64,000 bases of DNA from Xenorhabdus doucetiae. Its GTDB lineage: Bacteria > Pseudomonadota > Gammaproteobacteria > Enterobacterales > Enterobacteriaceae. A program made the translations under genes and the position numbers. Of this stretch, positions 10,102 through 18,896 are shown in pieces. A model generated the notes under the pieces. That model did no database searches, was not told the origin of the DNA, and saw only the letters and a program-made list of their open reading frames with translations. The stretch's first letter is position 1. Each line of letters starts with the position of its first letter. Where the stretch lies: contig NZ_FO704550.1 in assembly GCF_000968195.1 (NCBI RefSeq), forward strand, positions 2,418,001 through 2,482,000. Direction: 5' to 3'.

Positions 10102-11754
10102 ATGTATCCTGAAGTGCGACGAGTGTATATGAGTGAAAAAATGAGTGAAAAGCAAGAATGGCAGGCGCTGCTCGACCAGTTTATTTCCCATGCCGGTGAA
10201 GAAGGACTATTTGAACTGGAAACAAACATTGCAGATGACCCTGTCACTTATTGTCGCCGTGAGTTAGGCCATCCCATAGGCGAACTGACAGAACTTGAAA
10301 AGGTATTCGTTTCGGTGGATATCCCGGAATTTCCGCTTAATGTCGATAGCTATGCCCGGTATTTGAGCGAGGATATCCTTAATCACGTTGTGCCCGTGTC
10401 ATCACCCGCCTTTGTGGGTCACATGACATCGGCGCTTCCCAAGCATCTGCCTGCACTCGGCAAGGTATTGACAGCACTGAACCAAAACTTGGTCAAACTG
10501 GAAACCTCGCATATTTTAACGGCGCTGGAACGCCAAGTGCTGGGTATGATGCACAAATTGGTCTATCACCGTGATGAAGATTTCTACCAGCAGTGGCTTC
10601 ATAACGGTGAGCACGCACTGGCTACCTTCTGTTCCGGTGGAACGCTGGCTAATTTAACCGCGATGTGGGCGTGTCGAAACCAGCTCATGCCCGCCGATGG
10701 CGATTTTGCCGGTCTCGCACGTGAAGGGCTGGCCAGGGGATTACTGCATTATGGCTATCGTGGTTTAGCCATTCTGGTCTCTGAACAGGGACACTATTCG
10801 CTGAAAAAAACCGTGGATGTGCTCGGATTAGGACAAGATGCCTTGGTAAAGGTTGAGACTGACCGAGAGGGACGGATCTGCATTGATGCCTTGCTTGCAC
10901 AATTGCAGACACTGCGCCAACGCAATATCAAGCCTATGGCTATCGTCGGGATAGCCGGTTCCACCGAAACCGGTGCTATCGATCCCCTGAACAGGCTGGC
11001 AGATATCGCAGAACAGGAGCAGTGTTATTTCCATGTTGATGCCGCCTGGGGCGGTGCCAGCCTGATGTCAGAACGCTATCGGCATTTATTCGCCGGCATC
11101 GAACGTGCCGATACGGTAACGATTGATGCCCATAAGCAAATGTATGTGCCAATGGGTTCAGGCATGGTGCTGTTCCGTCAGCCTACCCTGACCAACGCGA
11201 TTGCCCAACATGCCAATTATATTGTGCGCAAGGGGTCGAAAGATCTGGGACGCCATACGTTGGAGGGGTCACGCAGCGCCATGTCGCTGATGCTGCACAG
11301 TAACTTTTATTTATTGGGCCGGCGAGGATTAGCCAGCCTGATAGAGGCAAGTATCGAAAAAGCGCAGCAATTTGCCGATCTGATCCATCAGCAGGAGGAT
11401 TTCGAGCTAATCAGTGAACCTCAGCTTTGCCTGCTGACGTATCGGTATGTGCCGCCAACGGTATTATCGGCACTACGGGAAGGTTCGGCGTCGGTCAGGC
11501 AGCAACTGCATGAATTACTTAATGCGCTTAACCAAAGTATTCAGACCAGCCAGTGGACGGCGGGAAAATCTTTTGTTTCGCGCACGCACCTTAAACCCGT
11601 GCAATGGGATCGACAACCGACAACCGTTTTGCGTGTTGTGCTGGCTAATCCACTGACCACCCTGGAAATACTGGAAAATATGCTTGAAGAGCAGCGTCAG
11701 TTAGCACGGCAAAGCCCCTTCTGGCAAACGCTACAGGATTTAGTCGGCGATTAA
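10102..11754 (+). CDS. panP: PLP-dependent aspartate 1-decarboxylase, PanP type
   Basis: Group II PLP decarboxylase fold, 550 aa, close to the size of PanP. PanP makes beta-alanine from L-aspartate, for pantothenate synthesis or as an NRPS building block. Visible: the conserved N-terminal block ending VGHMTSALP, CSGGTLANLTA (cofactor phosphate region), HVDAAWGG, and TIDAHKQ with the PLP lysine at about residue 345. It lies 35 bp after the NRPS stop on the same strand, so co-transcription is likely. In the xenoamicin cluster an aspartate decarboxylase (XabE) accompanies the NRPS genes, which supports a beta-alanine supply role. ATGs at 10102, 10129 and 10141 are in frame. I chose 10102 because of the G-rich SD 6-7 nt upstream, but 10129/10141 are possible. 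A glutamate or other acidic amino acid decarboxylase is the alternative. Confidence 0.82.
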   Translation: MYPEVRRVYMSEKMSEKQEWQALLDQFISHAGEEGLFELETNIADDPVTYCRRELGHPIGELTELEKVFVSVDIPEFPLNVDSYARYLSEDILNHVVPVSSPAFVGHMTSALPKHLPALGKVLTALNQNLVKLETSHILTALERQVLGMMHKLVYHRDEDFYQQWLHNGEHALATFCSGGTLANLTAMWACRNQLMPADGDFAGLAREGLARGLLHYGYRGLAILVSEQGHYSLKKTVDVLGLGQDALVKVETDREGRICIDALLAQLQTLRQRNIKPMAIVGIAGSTETGAIDPLNRLADIAEQEQCYFHVDAAWGGASLMSERYRHLFAGIERADTVTIDAHKQMYVPMGSGMVLFRQPTLTNAIAQHANYIVRKGSKDLGRHTLEGSRSAMSLMLHSNFYLLGRRGLASLIEASIEKAQQFADLIHQQEDFELISEPQLCLLTYRYVPPTVLSALREGSASVRQQLHELLNALNQSIQTSQWTAGKSFVSRTHLKPVQWDRQPTTVLRVVLANPLTTLEILENMLEEQRQLARQSPFWQTLQDLVGD

Positions 11755-11762
11755 TTGAAATG

Positions 11763-11818
11763 ACCCAATAGATTTCAAGTTTTCACCGCATGGTAAATTG
11801 GAATCTATTGGGTTTTTT
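11763..11818 (+). terminator. Rho-independent terminator after panP
   Basis: Perfect 12-bp stem, ACCCAATAGATT at 11763 with its complement at 11802-11813, a 27-nt loop, then a T-run. It ends the NRPS-panP transcription unit. The arm sequence resembles a dispersed enterobacterial repeat and may be a short member of such a family. Confidence 0.8.
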
Positions 11819-11845
11819 ATGAGTGGCAAACCATCGGTGCATTAT

Positions 11846-12928
11846 TTAATCCGTTTTTTGCTCCAATTCCCGCACAAGTGGGATCACATTTTTACCAAAA
11901 TACGCCAGCTCTTCCTGCATATGCAAAAATCCGAGTAACATCAAATTTACACCGACTTTCTTATATTCAATAATGCGTTGGGCAATTTGTAATGGCGTAC
12001 CAATCAGGTTAGTTTTAAAGCCATCATTATATTGCACAAGATCTTCAAACGTGGATTTTGCCCAATTCCCCTCTTTTTCCGGCGAGGCATTTCCCGCATT
12101 TTGGACTTCATGATGAAAACTTTTTACCGCTTCAAGGTCACTGTGATCCAAAATATCCTGTAATACTGAGCGAGCTTCCTTTTCACTATCACGGGCAATG
12201 GCAAAACCATTAACGCCTATTTTTACCTGATGATGATTCAATAACGCCTTAGCGCTGATATCTTCGATCTGTTTCTGAATATTTTCCACGCTGCCGCCGT
12301 TGGTGAAATACCAATCGGAAACACGTGCGGCCATGTCTCTGGCAGCCCTGGAACTTCCTCCTTGAAAAATCTCCGGTCGTGGCGTAAGTGGTTTAGGGTT
12401 TAAGGTATAATCATGGAAACGATAAAAATCACCCGAAAAACTGAAAGCGGGTTGTGACCAGATCCCTTGCAAACAACGGATAAACTCTTCAGAACGTAAA
12501 TAACGTTCTTCATGATCCAACCACGGTTCACCAATCGCTTTAAATTCACCGCGGAACCAGCCACTCACAATATTAACCGCAATGCGGGCACCATAAAGCT
12601 GACTGATTGTGGCTATCTGTTTGGCAGCCAATACCGGTTTCCAAGGCCCCGGTAAAAGGGCGGCAATGATTTTCAATTTACTGGTGACTGACAGCAGATC
12701 TTGCGAAAAGGTCATCGATTCATGCTGGTTTTCAGCACCATAGCCAGCCGTAAATCGAATTTGGGTCAATGCGTAGTCAAAACCACCATTTTCGGCAATT
12801 TGAGCCAGCTTGCGGTTATAAGTGTGATCCCAGCTAGTGCGTTGCGGAATTTTACTTATCACCAATCCGCCGGAAACATTAGGCACCCAATAAGCAAATT
12901 TAATGGGTTGAGAATTGAATGCTGCCAT
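11846..12928 (-). CDS. sfnG: FMNH2-dependent dimethyl sulfone monooxygenase
   Basis: Bacterial-luciferase-like (LLM) flavin monooxygenase of 360 aa, the usual SfnG length. Typical stretches are FAYWVPNVSGG at the N-terminus, QIRFTAGYGA, NIVSGWF, FQGGSSRAARDMAA and NWAKSTFEDLVQYNDGF. The family oxidises dimethyl sulfone to methanesulfinate and formaldehyde using reduced FMN from a partner reductase, for sulfur scavenging; no reductase gene is visible here. GGAGG precedes the ATG at good spacing. It is divergent from frmA, and because formaldehyde is a product, the pairing with a formaldehyde dehydrogenase may be functional (inference). Confidence 0.88.
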   Translation of the reverse strand: MAAFNSQPIKFAYWVPNVSGGLVISKIPQRTSWDHTYNRKLAQIAENGGFDYALTQIRFTAGYGAENQHESMTFSQDLLSVTSKLKIIAALLPGPWKPVLAAKQIATISQLYGARIAVNIVSGWFRGEFKAIGEPWLDHEERYLRSEEFIRCLQGIWSQPAFSFSGDFYRFHDYTLNPKPLTPRPEIFQGGSSRAARDMAARVSDWYFTNGGSVENIQKQIEDISAKALLNHHQVKIGVNGFAIARDSEKEARSVLQDILDHSDLEAVKSFHHEVQNAGNASPEKEGNWAKSTFEDLVQYNDGFKTNLIGTPLQIAQRIIEYKKVGVNLMLLGFLHMQEELAYFGKNVIPLVRELEQKTD

Positions 12929-13365
12929 TAAACCTCCATTTGAAATCAGAATATATCACTACATATATAACTACACAGTTGGAACATTTATCATTTCCTT
13001 TGATTTCATAGATTGATTCAACATGAGTTAATCAATGAGCCATCTTATTGATAGCACCCAATAAAATCTATTGGTTATTATTTAATTTTAAATAATTTAC
13101 ATAAGGTACTATTTATGGTCTAAAGTTAATGAATAAGCCTGTCGTTAGGGTATTGTCGTTAGAACAATGGTGATGAGGTAATGGGAATAGTTATGTGAGG
13201 AAATATACAGTCTGTCCAATCTTATTAAGATTGAATTGATTTTATGGACAGATAACGTGCAGATAAATAGACGTGCCAGCGTATTCTGATAGTGTAATTG
13301 CTTGAACGAACAATTTAGCATCCACTTTTTATTTCAACGTGTGTTAACAAAAAGAGGGATATTCT
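12929..13365. promoter_or_regulatory. sfnG/frmA divergent intergenic region with nested palindromes
   Basis: 437 bp of AT-rich DNA with no convincing ORF. It contains a 17-bp palindrome at 13217-13233 (CAATCTTA, one base, TAAGATTG) inside a wider inverted repeat, TCTGTCCA at 13211 and TGGACAGA at 13245. This lies about 115-155 bp before frmA and is a candidate operator. A short direct repeat TGTCGTTAG occurs twice near 13140-13162. No frmR-like regulator gene is adjacent. Confidence 0.45.
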
Positions 13366-14475
13366 ATGAAATCACGTGCTGCCGTTGCCTTTGAACCCAA
13401 CAAACCACTCGAAATTGTCGAAATTGATGTTGCTCCACCCAAAGCGGGTGAAGTCATGGTAAAAATCAGCCATACCGGTGTCTGCCATACCGATGCCTTT
13501 ACCCTTGCCGGCGGCGATCCTGAGGGAATATTCCCGGTTGTTTTGGGGCATGAAGGCGTCGGTGTCGTCGTTGAAGTAGGTGACGGTGTCACAAGTGTAA
13601 AACCGGGTGATCATGTCATTCCATTATATACGGCGGAGTGTGGCCAATGTGAGTTCTGTCAGTCTGGCAAAACTAACCTTTGTATCGCAGTCCGTGATAC
13701 TCAAGGTCAAGGCCTTATGCCGGATGGCACCACCCGCTTTTCTTACCATGGACAGCCTGTTCATCATTACTCAGGATGTTCCACATTCAGTGAATACACT
13801 GTCGTCGCAGAAGTCTCACTGGCAAAAATAAATCCAGCCGCAAACCATGAACACGTTTGTCTGTTGGGCTGTGGTGTCACGACGGGTATCGGTGCCGTGC
13901 ACAATACCGCCAAAGTGCAACCGGGGGATTCTGTTGCCGTTTTCGGGTTAGGGGGGATTGGGCTTGCTGTTGTCCAAGGCGCCCGCCAGGCAAAAGCGGG
14001 ACGCATTATCGCCATTGATACGAATCCCGCTAAATTCGAACTCGCCAGACAATTTGGCGCGACGGATTGCATCAACCCTAATGACCATGACCAACCGATT
14101 CAACAGGTCATTCTGGCGATGACAAAATGGGGCGTTGATCATACTTTCGAGTGTATTGGTAATGTTAATGTCATGCGTGCCGCGCTTGAAAGCGCACACC
14201 GGGGCTGGGGGCAATCAATTATCATTGGTGTTGCCGGCGCAGGACAAGAGATCTGCACTCGTCCATTCCAGATTATTACCGGACGGACATGGAAAGGCAC
14301 GGCTTTTGGCGGCGTAAAAGGACGCAGCCAGTTGCCGGGGATGGTCGAAAAAGCCATGCAGGGTGAAATTGAACTCGCTCCTTTCATTACCCACAGGATG
14401 CCGCTGGAAAACATTAATGAGGCTTTCGAACTCATGCTTGAAGGTAAATCGATTCGGACGGTTATTCACTATTGA
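13366..14475 (+). CDS. frmA: S-(hydroxymethyl)glutathione dehydrogenase / class III alcohol dehydrogenase
   Basis: Zinc-dependent MDR dehydrogenase of 369 aa. It oxidises S-hydroxymethylglutathione (from formaldehyde and glutathione) with NAD+, and can reduce S-nitrosoglutathione. Seen: catalytic-zinc Cys in GVCHTDAFTL, GHEGVG, the four-cysteine structural-zinc segment CGQCEFCQSGKTNLC, and the NAD-binding VFGLGGIGLAV. AGAGGG lies about 8 nt before the ATG. The usual partners frmR and frmB (S-formylglutathione hydrolase) are not next to it; sfnG is divergent upstream. Confidence 0.95.
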   Translation: MKSRAAVAFEPNKPLEIVEIDVAPPKAGEVMVKISHTGVCHTDAFTLAGGDPEGIFPVVLGHEGVGVVVEVGDGVTSVKPGDHVIPLYTAECGQCEFCQSGKTNLCIAVRDTQGQGLMPDGTTRFSYHGQPVHHYSGCSTFSEYTVVAEVSLAKINPAANHEHVCLLGCGVTTGIGAVHNTAKVQPGDSVAVFGLGGIGLAVVQGARQAKAGRIIAIDTNPAKFELARQFGATDCINPNDHDQPIQQVILAMTKWGVDHTFECIGNVNVMRAALESAHRGWGQSIIIGVAGAGQEICTRPFQIITGRTWKGTAFGGVKGRSQLPGMVEKAMQGEIELAPFITHRMPLENINEAFELMLEGKSIRTVIHY

Positions 14476-14497
14476 TTAACTCTCTGGCGTTGGCAGA

Positions 14498-14524
14498 AAA
14501 CCGTGTTGCAAGCCAACACGGTTT
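14498..14524 (+). terminator. Hairpin after frmA
   Basis: Perfect 11-bp stem AAACCGTGTTG/CAACACGGTTT with a 5-nt loop, 22 bp after the frmA stop. Only a weak T-rich tail follows, so termination strength is uncertain. Confidence 0.6.
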
Positions 14525-14603
14525 CCGTCACTAAAATTGCCGGATGGCTTTTTACTGATTCAGCGATATCAATTTTTCTTGATAGAGGGGAGTAAGAAAT
14601 CCC

Positions 14604-15416
14604 CTATTTTCCTTTATTATTAATACATTGTAACTTATAATGTCCATTTATTTTACACCATTTATCATTCATAGCAGGTTCTAATATCATTAGATCATTG
14701 TTTGTTTTTAAAAATCCCATATCAAAATAAGCTGTTTCAGCCCCAGATAATGCTTCAAGTTGTAACCTTCCCTCTTTTCCTAAATCAACTGATTCATTTA
14801 CAGCAAATTCCATTAATAAATACCCACAATTTCTAATCAAGTAATGCATTGCAAAATTAACAACCGTGGGAATATCTTTCTTTGTAGAAAAATGTAATAT
14901 CCCTATGGGATGAGTGAAATAGTAAGCAATAAAGAACTTATCCTTGTCATCAAAATAATTAATTGATTGCTTTATGAATTTGAATATCGTTTTTGAGTTT
15001 TGATATCTACAAAAATTTCTCTTTATTTCTTCTTTAGTTTCCATTTCTATTTCTGTTAATACATTTTTACGTTGTTCTGACATCAACCCATGACTTTTTA
15101 ATATATTACTCAAATTAGGTTTACCAAAACCGGAAGCTTCCCCAGTATTTCTTTTTTTCTTTTCATTTTCCCAATTATCCTTAAAAAAATCATACGCTAA
15201 TTGTTCTTCATCCATTCTACGCAATATTGCGCCTACAGCGTAAGATGCTTCTTGAGCATTTCCTTTCTTGATATGTATAAACCTTCTGAGATCTCTGAGA
15301 TCTCTGAGTTCAGCATCAATGAGTCTCATATCCAAAGTGGACTTAGTCTGTCGTAAAGATTTTGATAAAAAATCATTATGGTTGTTAATACTAAAAGATT
15401 TTGTTCTGTATATCAT
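14604..15416 (-). CDS. Unrecognised AT-rich protein with a GNAT-like C-terminal segment
   Basis: 270 aa, not recognised as a named family. The C-terminal half has the layout of an acetyltransferase fold: a hydrophobic strand around YYFTHPIGILHF, a helix-rich stretch, then LxLEALSGAETAYFDMGF, which resembles the GNAT motif (LxxSxxAxxxYxxxGF). The N-terminal half is charged and helical (RDLRDLRRF, ENEKKKR). No signal peptide or membrane segment is visible. The start has AGGGG 9 nt upstream. Base composition is clearly more AT-rich than frmA or the ABC gene beside it, suggesting acquisition. A 9-bp unit repeated three times (15285-15311) encodes the RDL repeats. It could be an acetyltransferase, a toxin or an effector; I cannot decide. 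Confidence 0.6.
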   Translation of the reverse strand: MIYRTKSFSINNHNDFLSKSLRQTKSTLDMRLIDAELRDLRDLRRFIHIKKGNAQEASYAVGAILRRMDEEQLAYDFFKDNWENEKKKRNTGEASGFGKPNLSNILKSHGLMSEQRKNVLTEIEMETKEEIKRNFCRYQNSKTIFKFIKQSINYFDDKDKFFIAYYFTHPIGILHFSTKKDIPTVVNFAMHYLIRNCGYLLMEFAVNESVDLGKEGRLQLEALSGAETAYFDMGFLKTNNDLMILEPAMNDKWCKINGHYKLQCINNKGK

Positions 15417-15647
15417 GGTTAAATTCCCCTAAATCATAAGATAGATAAATGTCCTTACCGATAGTGACGGAGAATTAGGCTCTAAGAGATTAATCAAACC
15501 ACCCAATTCGGATTTTCGAAGGTTCGTTTATGAAGTAGAGTGACTGATTTTGTTATTTTAATCTAGTCTTACGGGTTGGCATTTTATTATCCTTTCTTTC
15601 ACCACTACGTTTAACGCCAAGTTACGTACAGAATTTATGGATTACAA

Positions 15648-17321
15648 ATGAACACTTCGACAATGAAACAATCGGCCTATCGGATTTTACTCTCACTGTT
15701 ATATCGTTCACGCTGGGCACTTGGTATTGCCATTTTTGCCAGCATTGCTAATGGGATTTCCAGCGTTTCTTTGATTTCATTAATCAATAAAGCCGTGACA
15801 ACCGCCAACGATAACTATGGCTTGTTCGCTGGGTATTTCGCTATTCTGGCTGTGCTGGCGATTGCCTGCCGCATACTGAGTGGCGTGATTTTCGCTAAAC
15901 TGAGCCAAAATACGATGGCAAAGATGCGCGAACTCATCTCAGAACGCATTGCCCGTGCACCCTTCCGTCAAATTGAGGAGCTTGGTGCCTCGCGCGCGCA
16001 ATCTATCATCACCGACGATACAACCAATGTATCACTGTTATTCTTCATTTTGCCCAATATTGTGATGCAGGGTTCAATCGTACTGGGTTGTCTGGGGTAT
16101 CTGGCTTGGTTATCGTGGCCTATCTTCTTTCTGGCCGTAGCCATCGTCGTTATTGGTTCACTCGGTTATAGCCTTGGTGGAGCCAAAGCGATCACCGCAT
16201 TCAACGCAGCGGGTAAAGCACAAGATCGCCTGTTCAACCATTTCAACGCATTATTCTCTGGCGCCAAAGAATTAAAGTTACACTTCTCACGTGCCAAGGC
16301 TTTCTTCACTCATTTCCTCGGTCACGAAATTGACGCGGTACGCCAGCATCGCACCCGTGCTTTCGGTGTTTATGCCTTCGGGGCTGGCTGGATACTCTTT
16401 TTATTCTATGTGTTTTTGGGAGTGGTGATATTCGCCCCGACAGTAATACCAGGCCTTGAAGTCACGACACTCGCCGGATATGTCATTGTATTTCTGTTTA
16501 TGTTGATGCCGTTAGACAGTTTGTTAAACAGTATTCCAGCCCTGAATGCAGCACATGTATCACTGAATCGCATTGGTGATGTCCTCTCTGAGCTGAATGA
16601 GCAAGACCCATTTATCCGGCAAATTTCGGCTGATGAATTCGGTGAGGCAACTTTACTGCGCCTGTCTGGCCTGACCCACAGTTATTATAGGGAGCAGGAA
16701 GATAAAGTATTCCAACTCGGTCCAATCGATATGACACTCAAACGAGGTGAAATTACTTTTTTGATCGGCGGGAACGGCAGTGGCAAAACCACACTCGCCA
16801 AGCTACTGGTCGGTTTATACACACCAGAAAGCGGCACCATTACCGTTGATGGACATATCATCACTGACAACAACAGAGCCCACTATCGTCAACTGTTCTC
16901 AGCGGTTTTCTCCGATTTCCATCTCTTTGAAACACTGGTCGGTTTGAACGATGCCGATTCAACATTGGATTCACGTGCTAACGCCTTGCTCGCTAAACTG
17001 CATTTGGATCATAAGGTAAAGATTGAAAATGGCTGTTTCTCAACGCGCGATTTGTCATTGGGACAACGAAAACGCCTCGCTTTAGTGGTGGCCTATTTGG
17101 AAGATCGGCCGTTCTATCTGTTCGATGAATGGGCGGCGGATCAGGACCCGCTGTTTAAGACGGTGTTTTATCAGGAGCTATTGCCCGAATTGGCGGCACG
17201 CGGTAAAGCCGTACTGGCGATCACCCACGACGATCGCTTTTTCCACTTGGCCGATCACTGTATCAAACTGGAAAGTGGGCAGCTCCTTGTCAATCAGGCG
17301 CAAATGGCCGTCGCTCAATGA
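15648..17321 (+). CDS. Cyclic-peptide/siderophore-type ABC exporter, fused permease and ATPase (PvdE/SyrD family)
   Basis: 557 aa with an N-terminal membrane domain of about six helices (residues ~20-290) and a C-terminal ATPase. Walker A GGNGSGKTT starts at about residue 374, the signature is LSLGQRKRL, and Walker B is YLFDEWAADQD, the variant typical of the cyclic-peptide exporter group rather than MsbA. Members export pyoverdine precursors or lipopeptides such as syringomycin, and sit beside NRPS genes. Here it is 3.9 kb from the panP stop with unrelated genes between, so the link to the NRPS product is plausible but inferred. No strong ribosome-binding site precedes the ATG at 15648; the ATG at 15663 is an alternative. 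Confidence 0.88.
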   Translation: MNTSTMKQSAYRILLSLLYRSRWALGIAIFASIANGISSVSLISLINKAVTTANDNYGLFAGYFAILAVLAIACRILSGVIFAKLSQNTMAKMRELISERIARAPFRQIEELGASRAQSIITDDTTNVSLLFFILPNIVMQGSIVLGCLGYLAWLSWPIFFLAVAIVVIGSLGYSLGGAKAITAFNAAGKAQDRLFNHFNALFSGAKELKLHFSRAKAFFTHFLGHEIDAVRQHRTRAFGVYAFGAGWILFLFYVFLGVVIFAPTVIPGLEVTTLAGYVIVFLFMLMPLDSLLNSIPALNAAHVSLNRIGDVLSELNEQDPFIRQISADEFGEATLLRLSGLTHSYYREQEDKVFQLGPIDMTLKRGEITFLIGGNGSGKTTLAKLLVGLYTPESGTITVDGHIITDNNRAHYRQLFSAVFSDFHLFETLVGLNDADSTLDSRANALLAKLHLDHKVKIENGCFSTRDLSLGQRKRLALVVAYLEDRPFYLFDEWAADQDPLFKTVFYQELLPELAARGKAVLAITHDDRFFHLADHCIKLESGQLLVNQAQMAVAQ

Positions 17322-17350
17322 TATTACCGGATGCACGCTACTCAACTTTA

Positions 17351-17388
17351 TATCCTTGATTATCCCTTACAGGAGATAATCAAGGATA
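17351..17388. terminator. Bidirectional hairpin between the exporter and putP
   Basis: Perfect 14-bp stem (17351-17364 with 17375-17388), with a further CCT/AGG pairing inside, lying between two convergent genes. It contains the GATTATC...GATAATC core also seen at 10070 and 23443. There is no T-run on either side, so it may act through Rho or as a 3'-end stabiliser. Confidence 0.6.
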
Positions 17389-17411
17389 ATTTCCTTCTTG
17401 AGCAGATCAGA

Positions 17412-18896
17412 TTATTTGGTCTTATAGTGCGCTTCGGCTTCAATAAAACGCTGTTGTGTCGCCTGACTTGGTGCTTTCCCCAGCAAACTCACCACAATGA
17501 TGGCAATCGTCGCGAAAATAAAGCCCGGAATAATTTCATACAGGGAGAACCAACGGAACTCCATCCAAACCAGCACGGTGATGGCGCCCACCAGCATACC
17601 CGCCAACGCACCGTTACGGGTCATACGTTTCCAAAGCACAGAAATCAGTACCACGGGGCCAAACGCTGCGCCAAACCCGGCCCAAGCATTGCTGACCAGT
17701 GATAATACTTTATTATTCGGGTTAATTGCGATCACGATAGCAATGATTGCCACCATCAAAACCATGAAACGACCCACCCAGACTAATTCTTTTTGGGAGG
17801 CTTTAGTCCGTATGAATGCTTTATAGAAATCTTCGGTCAGTGCGCTGGAACAAACCAATAATTGGCAACTTAATGTACTCATCACCGCCGCTAACACCGC
17901 AGACAATAATATTCCCGTGATCCACGGATTGAACAAAAGCACACCCAACTCCATGAAGATGCGTTCACGGTTCTGCAATACCGGCCCGGCCTGCTCAGGA
18001 TACATTTCAAAATAGGCAATACCAAAGAACCCAACCGCCACCGTGCCTGCAAGGCACAAGAGCATCCACGTCATACTGATGCGACGGGCTTTATGAATCG
18101 TCTGGTGGGAGTCCGCCGCCATAAAACGAGCCAGAATATGTGGCTGGCCAAAATAACCGAAGCCCCATCCCAGCAAAGAAATAATGGCAATGATATTCAG
18201 ATTCTTAAACATATCTAAATAGGCGTGGTTTTTTGCCTCAATAATATTGATAGCTGCACCCACTCCCCCGACTTTAAACAGGACCAGAACGGGAACCAGA
18301 ATTAAGGCAAAAATCATTAACGTTGCCTGAACCGTATCAGTCCAACTTACCGCCAGAAATCCCCCAAGGAAGGTATAGGCAATTGTTGCCAGTGCCCCCA
18401 ACCAAATCGCTTTTTCATAGCTGATACCAAAGGTATTCTCAAACAACAAACCACCGGCAACCACACCGGATGCACAATAAATAGTAAAGAAAATCAGGAT
18501 AACCAATGCAGAAATAATCCGCAGGATTTTGCTATTGTCCTCAAAGCGGCTGGTGAAATAATCGGGTAATGTTAGTGCATTATTGTTTACTTCGGTATGC
18601 ACTCGCAATCTGCCGGCAACCCACCGCCAATTCAGATAGGCGCCCAACAGTAGACCTAACGCGATCCAGCTTTCTGAAATGCCTGAGAAAAAAATGGCGC
18701 CCGGCAATCCCATCAATAACCAGCCACTCATATCAGAAGCACCGGCAGATAATGCAGTTACCACACTACCTAATCTTCGTCCACCCAATATGTAATCATC
18801 AAAATTCTTGGTGGAGCGATAAGCCGCGAATCCTATCAGTAACATTGCTGCAATGTAGATGATGAAGGTAATGAGCATTGGTGAATTTACTGTCAT
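17412..18896 (-). CDS. putP: Sodium/proline symporter
   Basis: 494 aa integral membrane protein of the SSS family with about 13 hydrophobic segments. Characteristic PutP segments include SAGASDMSGWLLMGLPGA and YIVGAR-like GGRRLGS near the N-terminus, plus GWGFGYFGQPHILARFM in the middle. It imports L-proline with Na+ to feed PutA. It is divergent from putA across a 550-bp control region; GGAG lies about 10 nt before the ATG. PutA repression of both genes is known in enterobacteria and fits the sites seen in the intergenic region. Confidence 0.96.
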   Translation of the reverse strand: MTVNSPMLITFIIYIAAMLLIGFAAYRSTKNFDDYILGGRRLGSVVTALSAGASDMSGWLLMGLPGAIFFSGISESWIALGLLLGAYLNWRWVAGRLRVHTEVNNNALTLPDYFTSRFEDNSKILRIISALVILIFFTIYCASGVVAGGLLFENTFGISYEKAIWLGALATIAYTFLGGFLAVSWTDTVQATLMIFALILVPVLVLFKVGGVGAAINIIEAKNHAYLDMFKNLNIIAIISLLGWGFGYFGQPHILARFMAADSHQTIHKARRISMTWMLLCLAGTVAVGFFGIAYFEMYPEQAGPVLQNRERIFMELGVLLFNPWITGILLSAVLAAVMSTLSCQLLVCSSALTEDFYKAFIRTKASQKELVWVGRFMVLMVAIIAIVIAINPNNKVLSLVSNAWAGFGAAFGPVVLISVLWKRMTRNGALAGMLVGAITVLVWMEFRWFSLYEIIPGFIFATIAIIVVSLLGKAPSQATQQRFIEAEAHYKTK

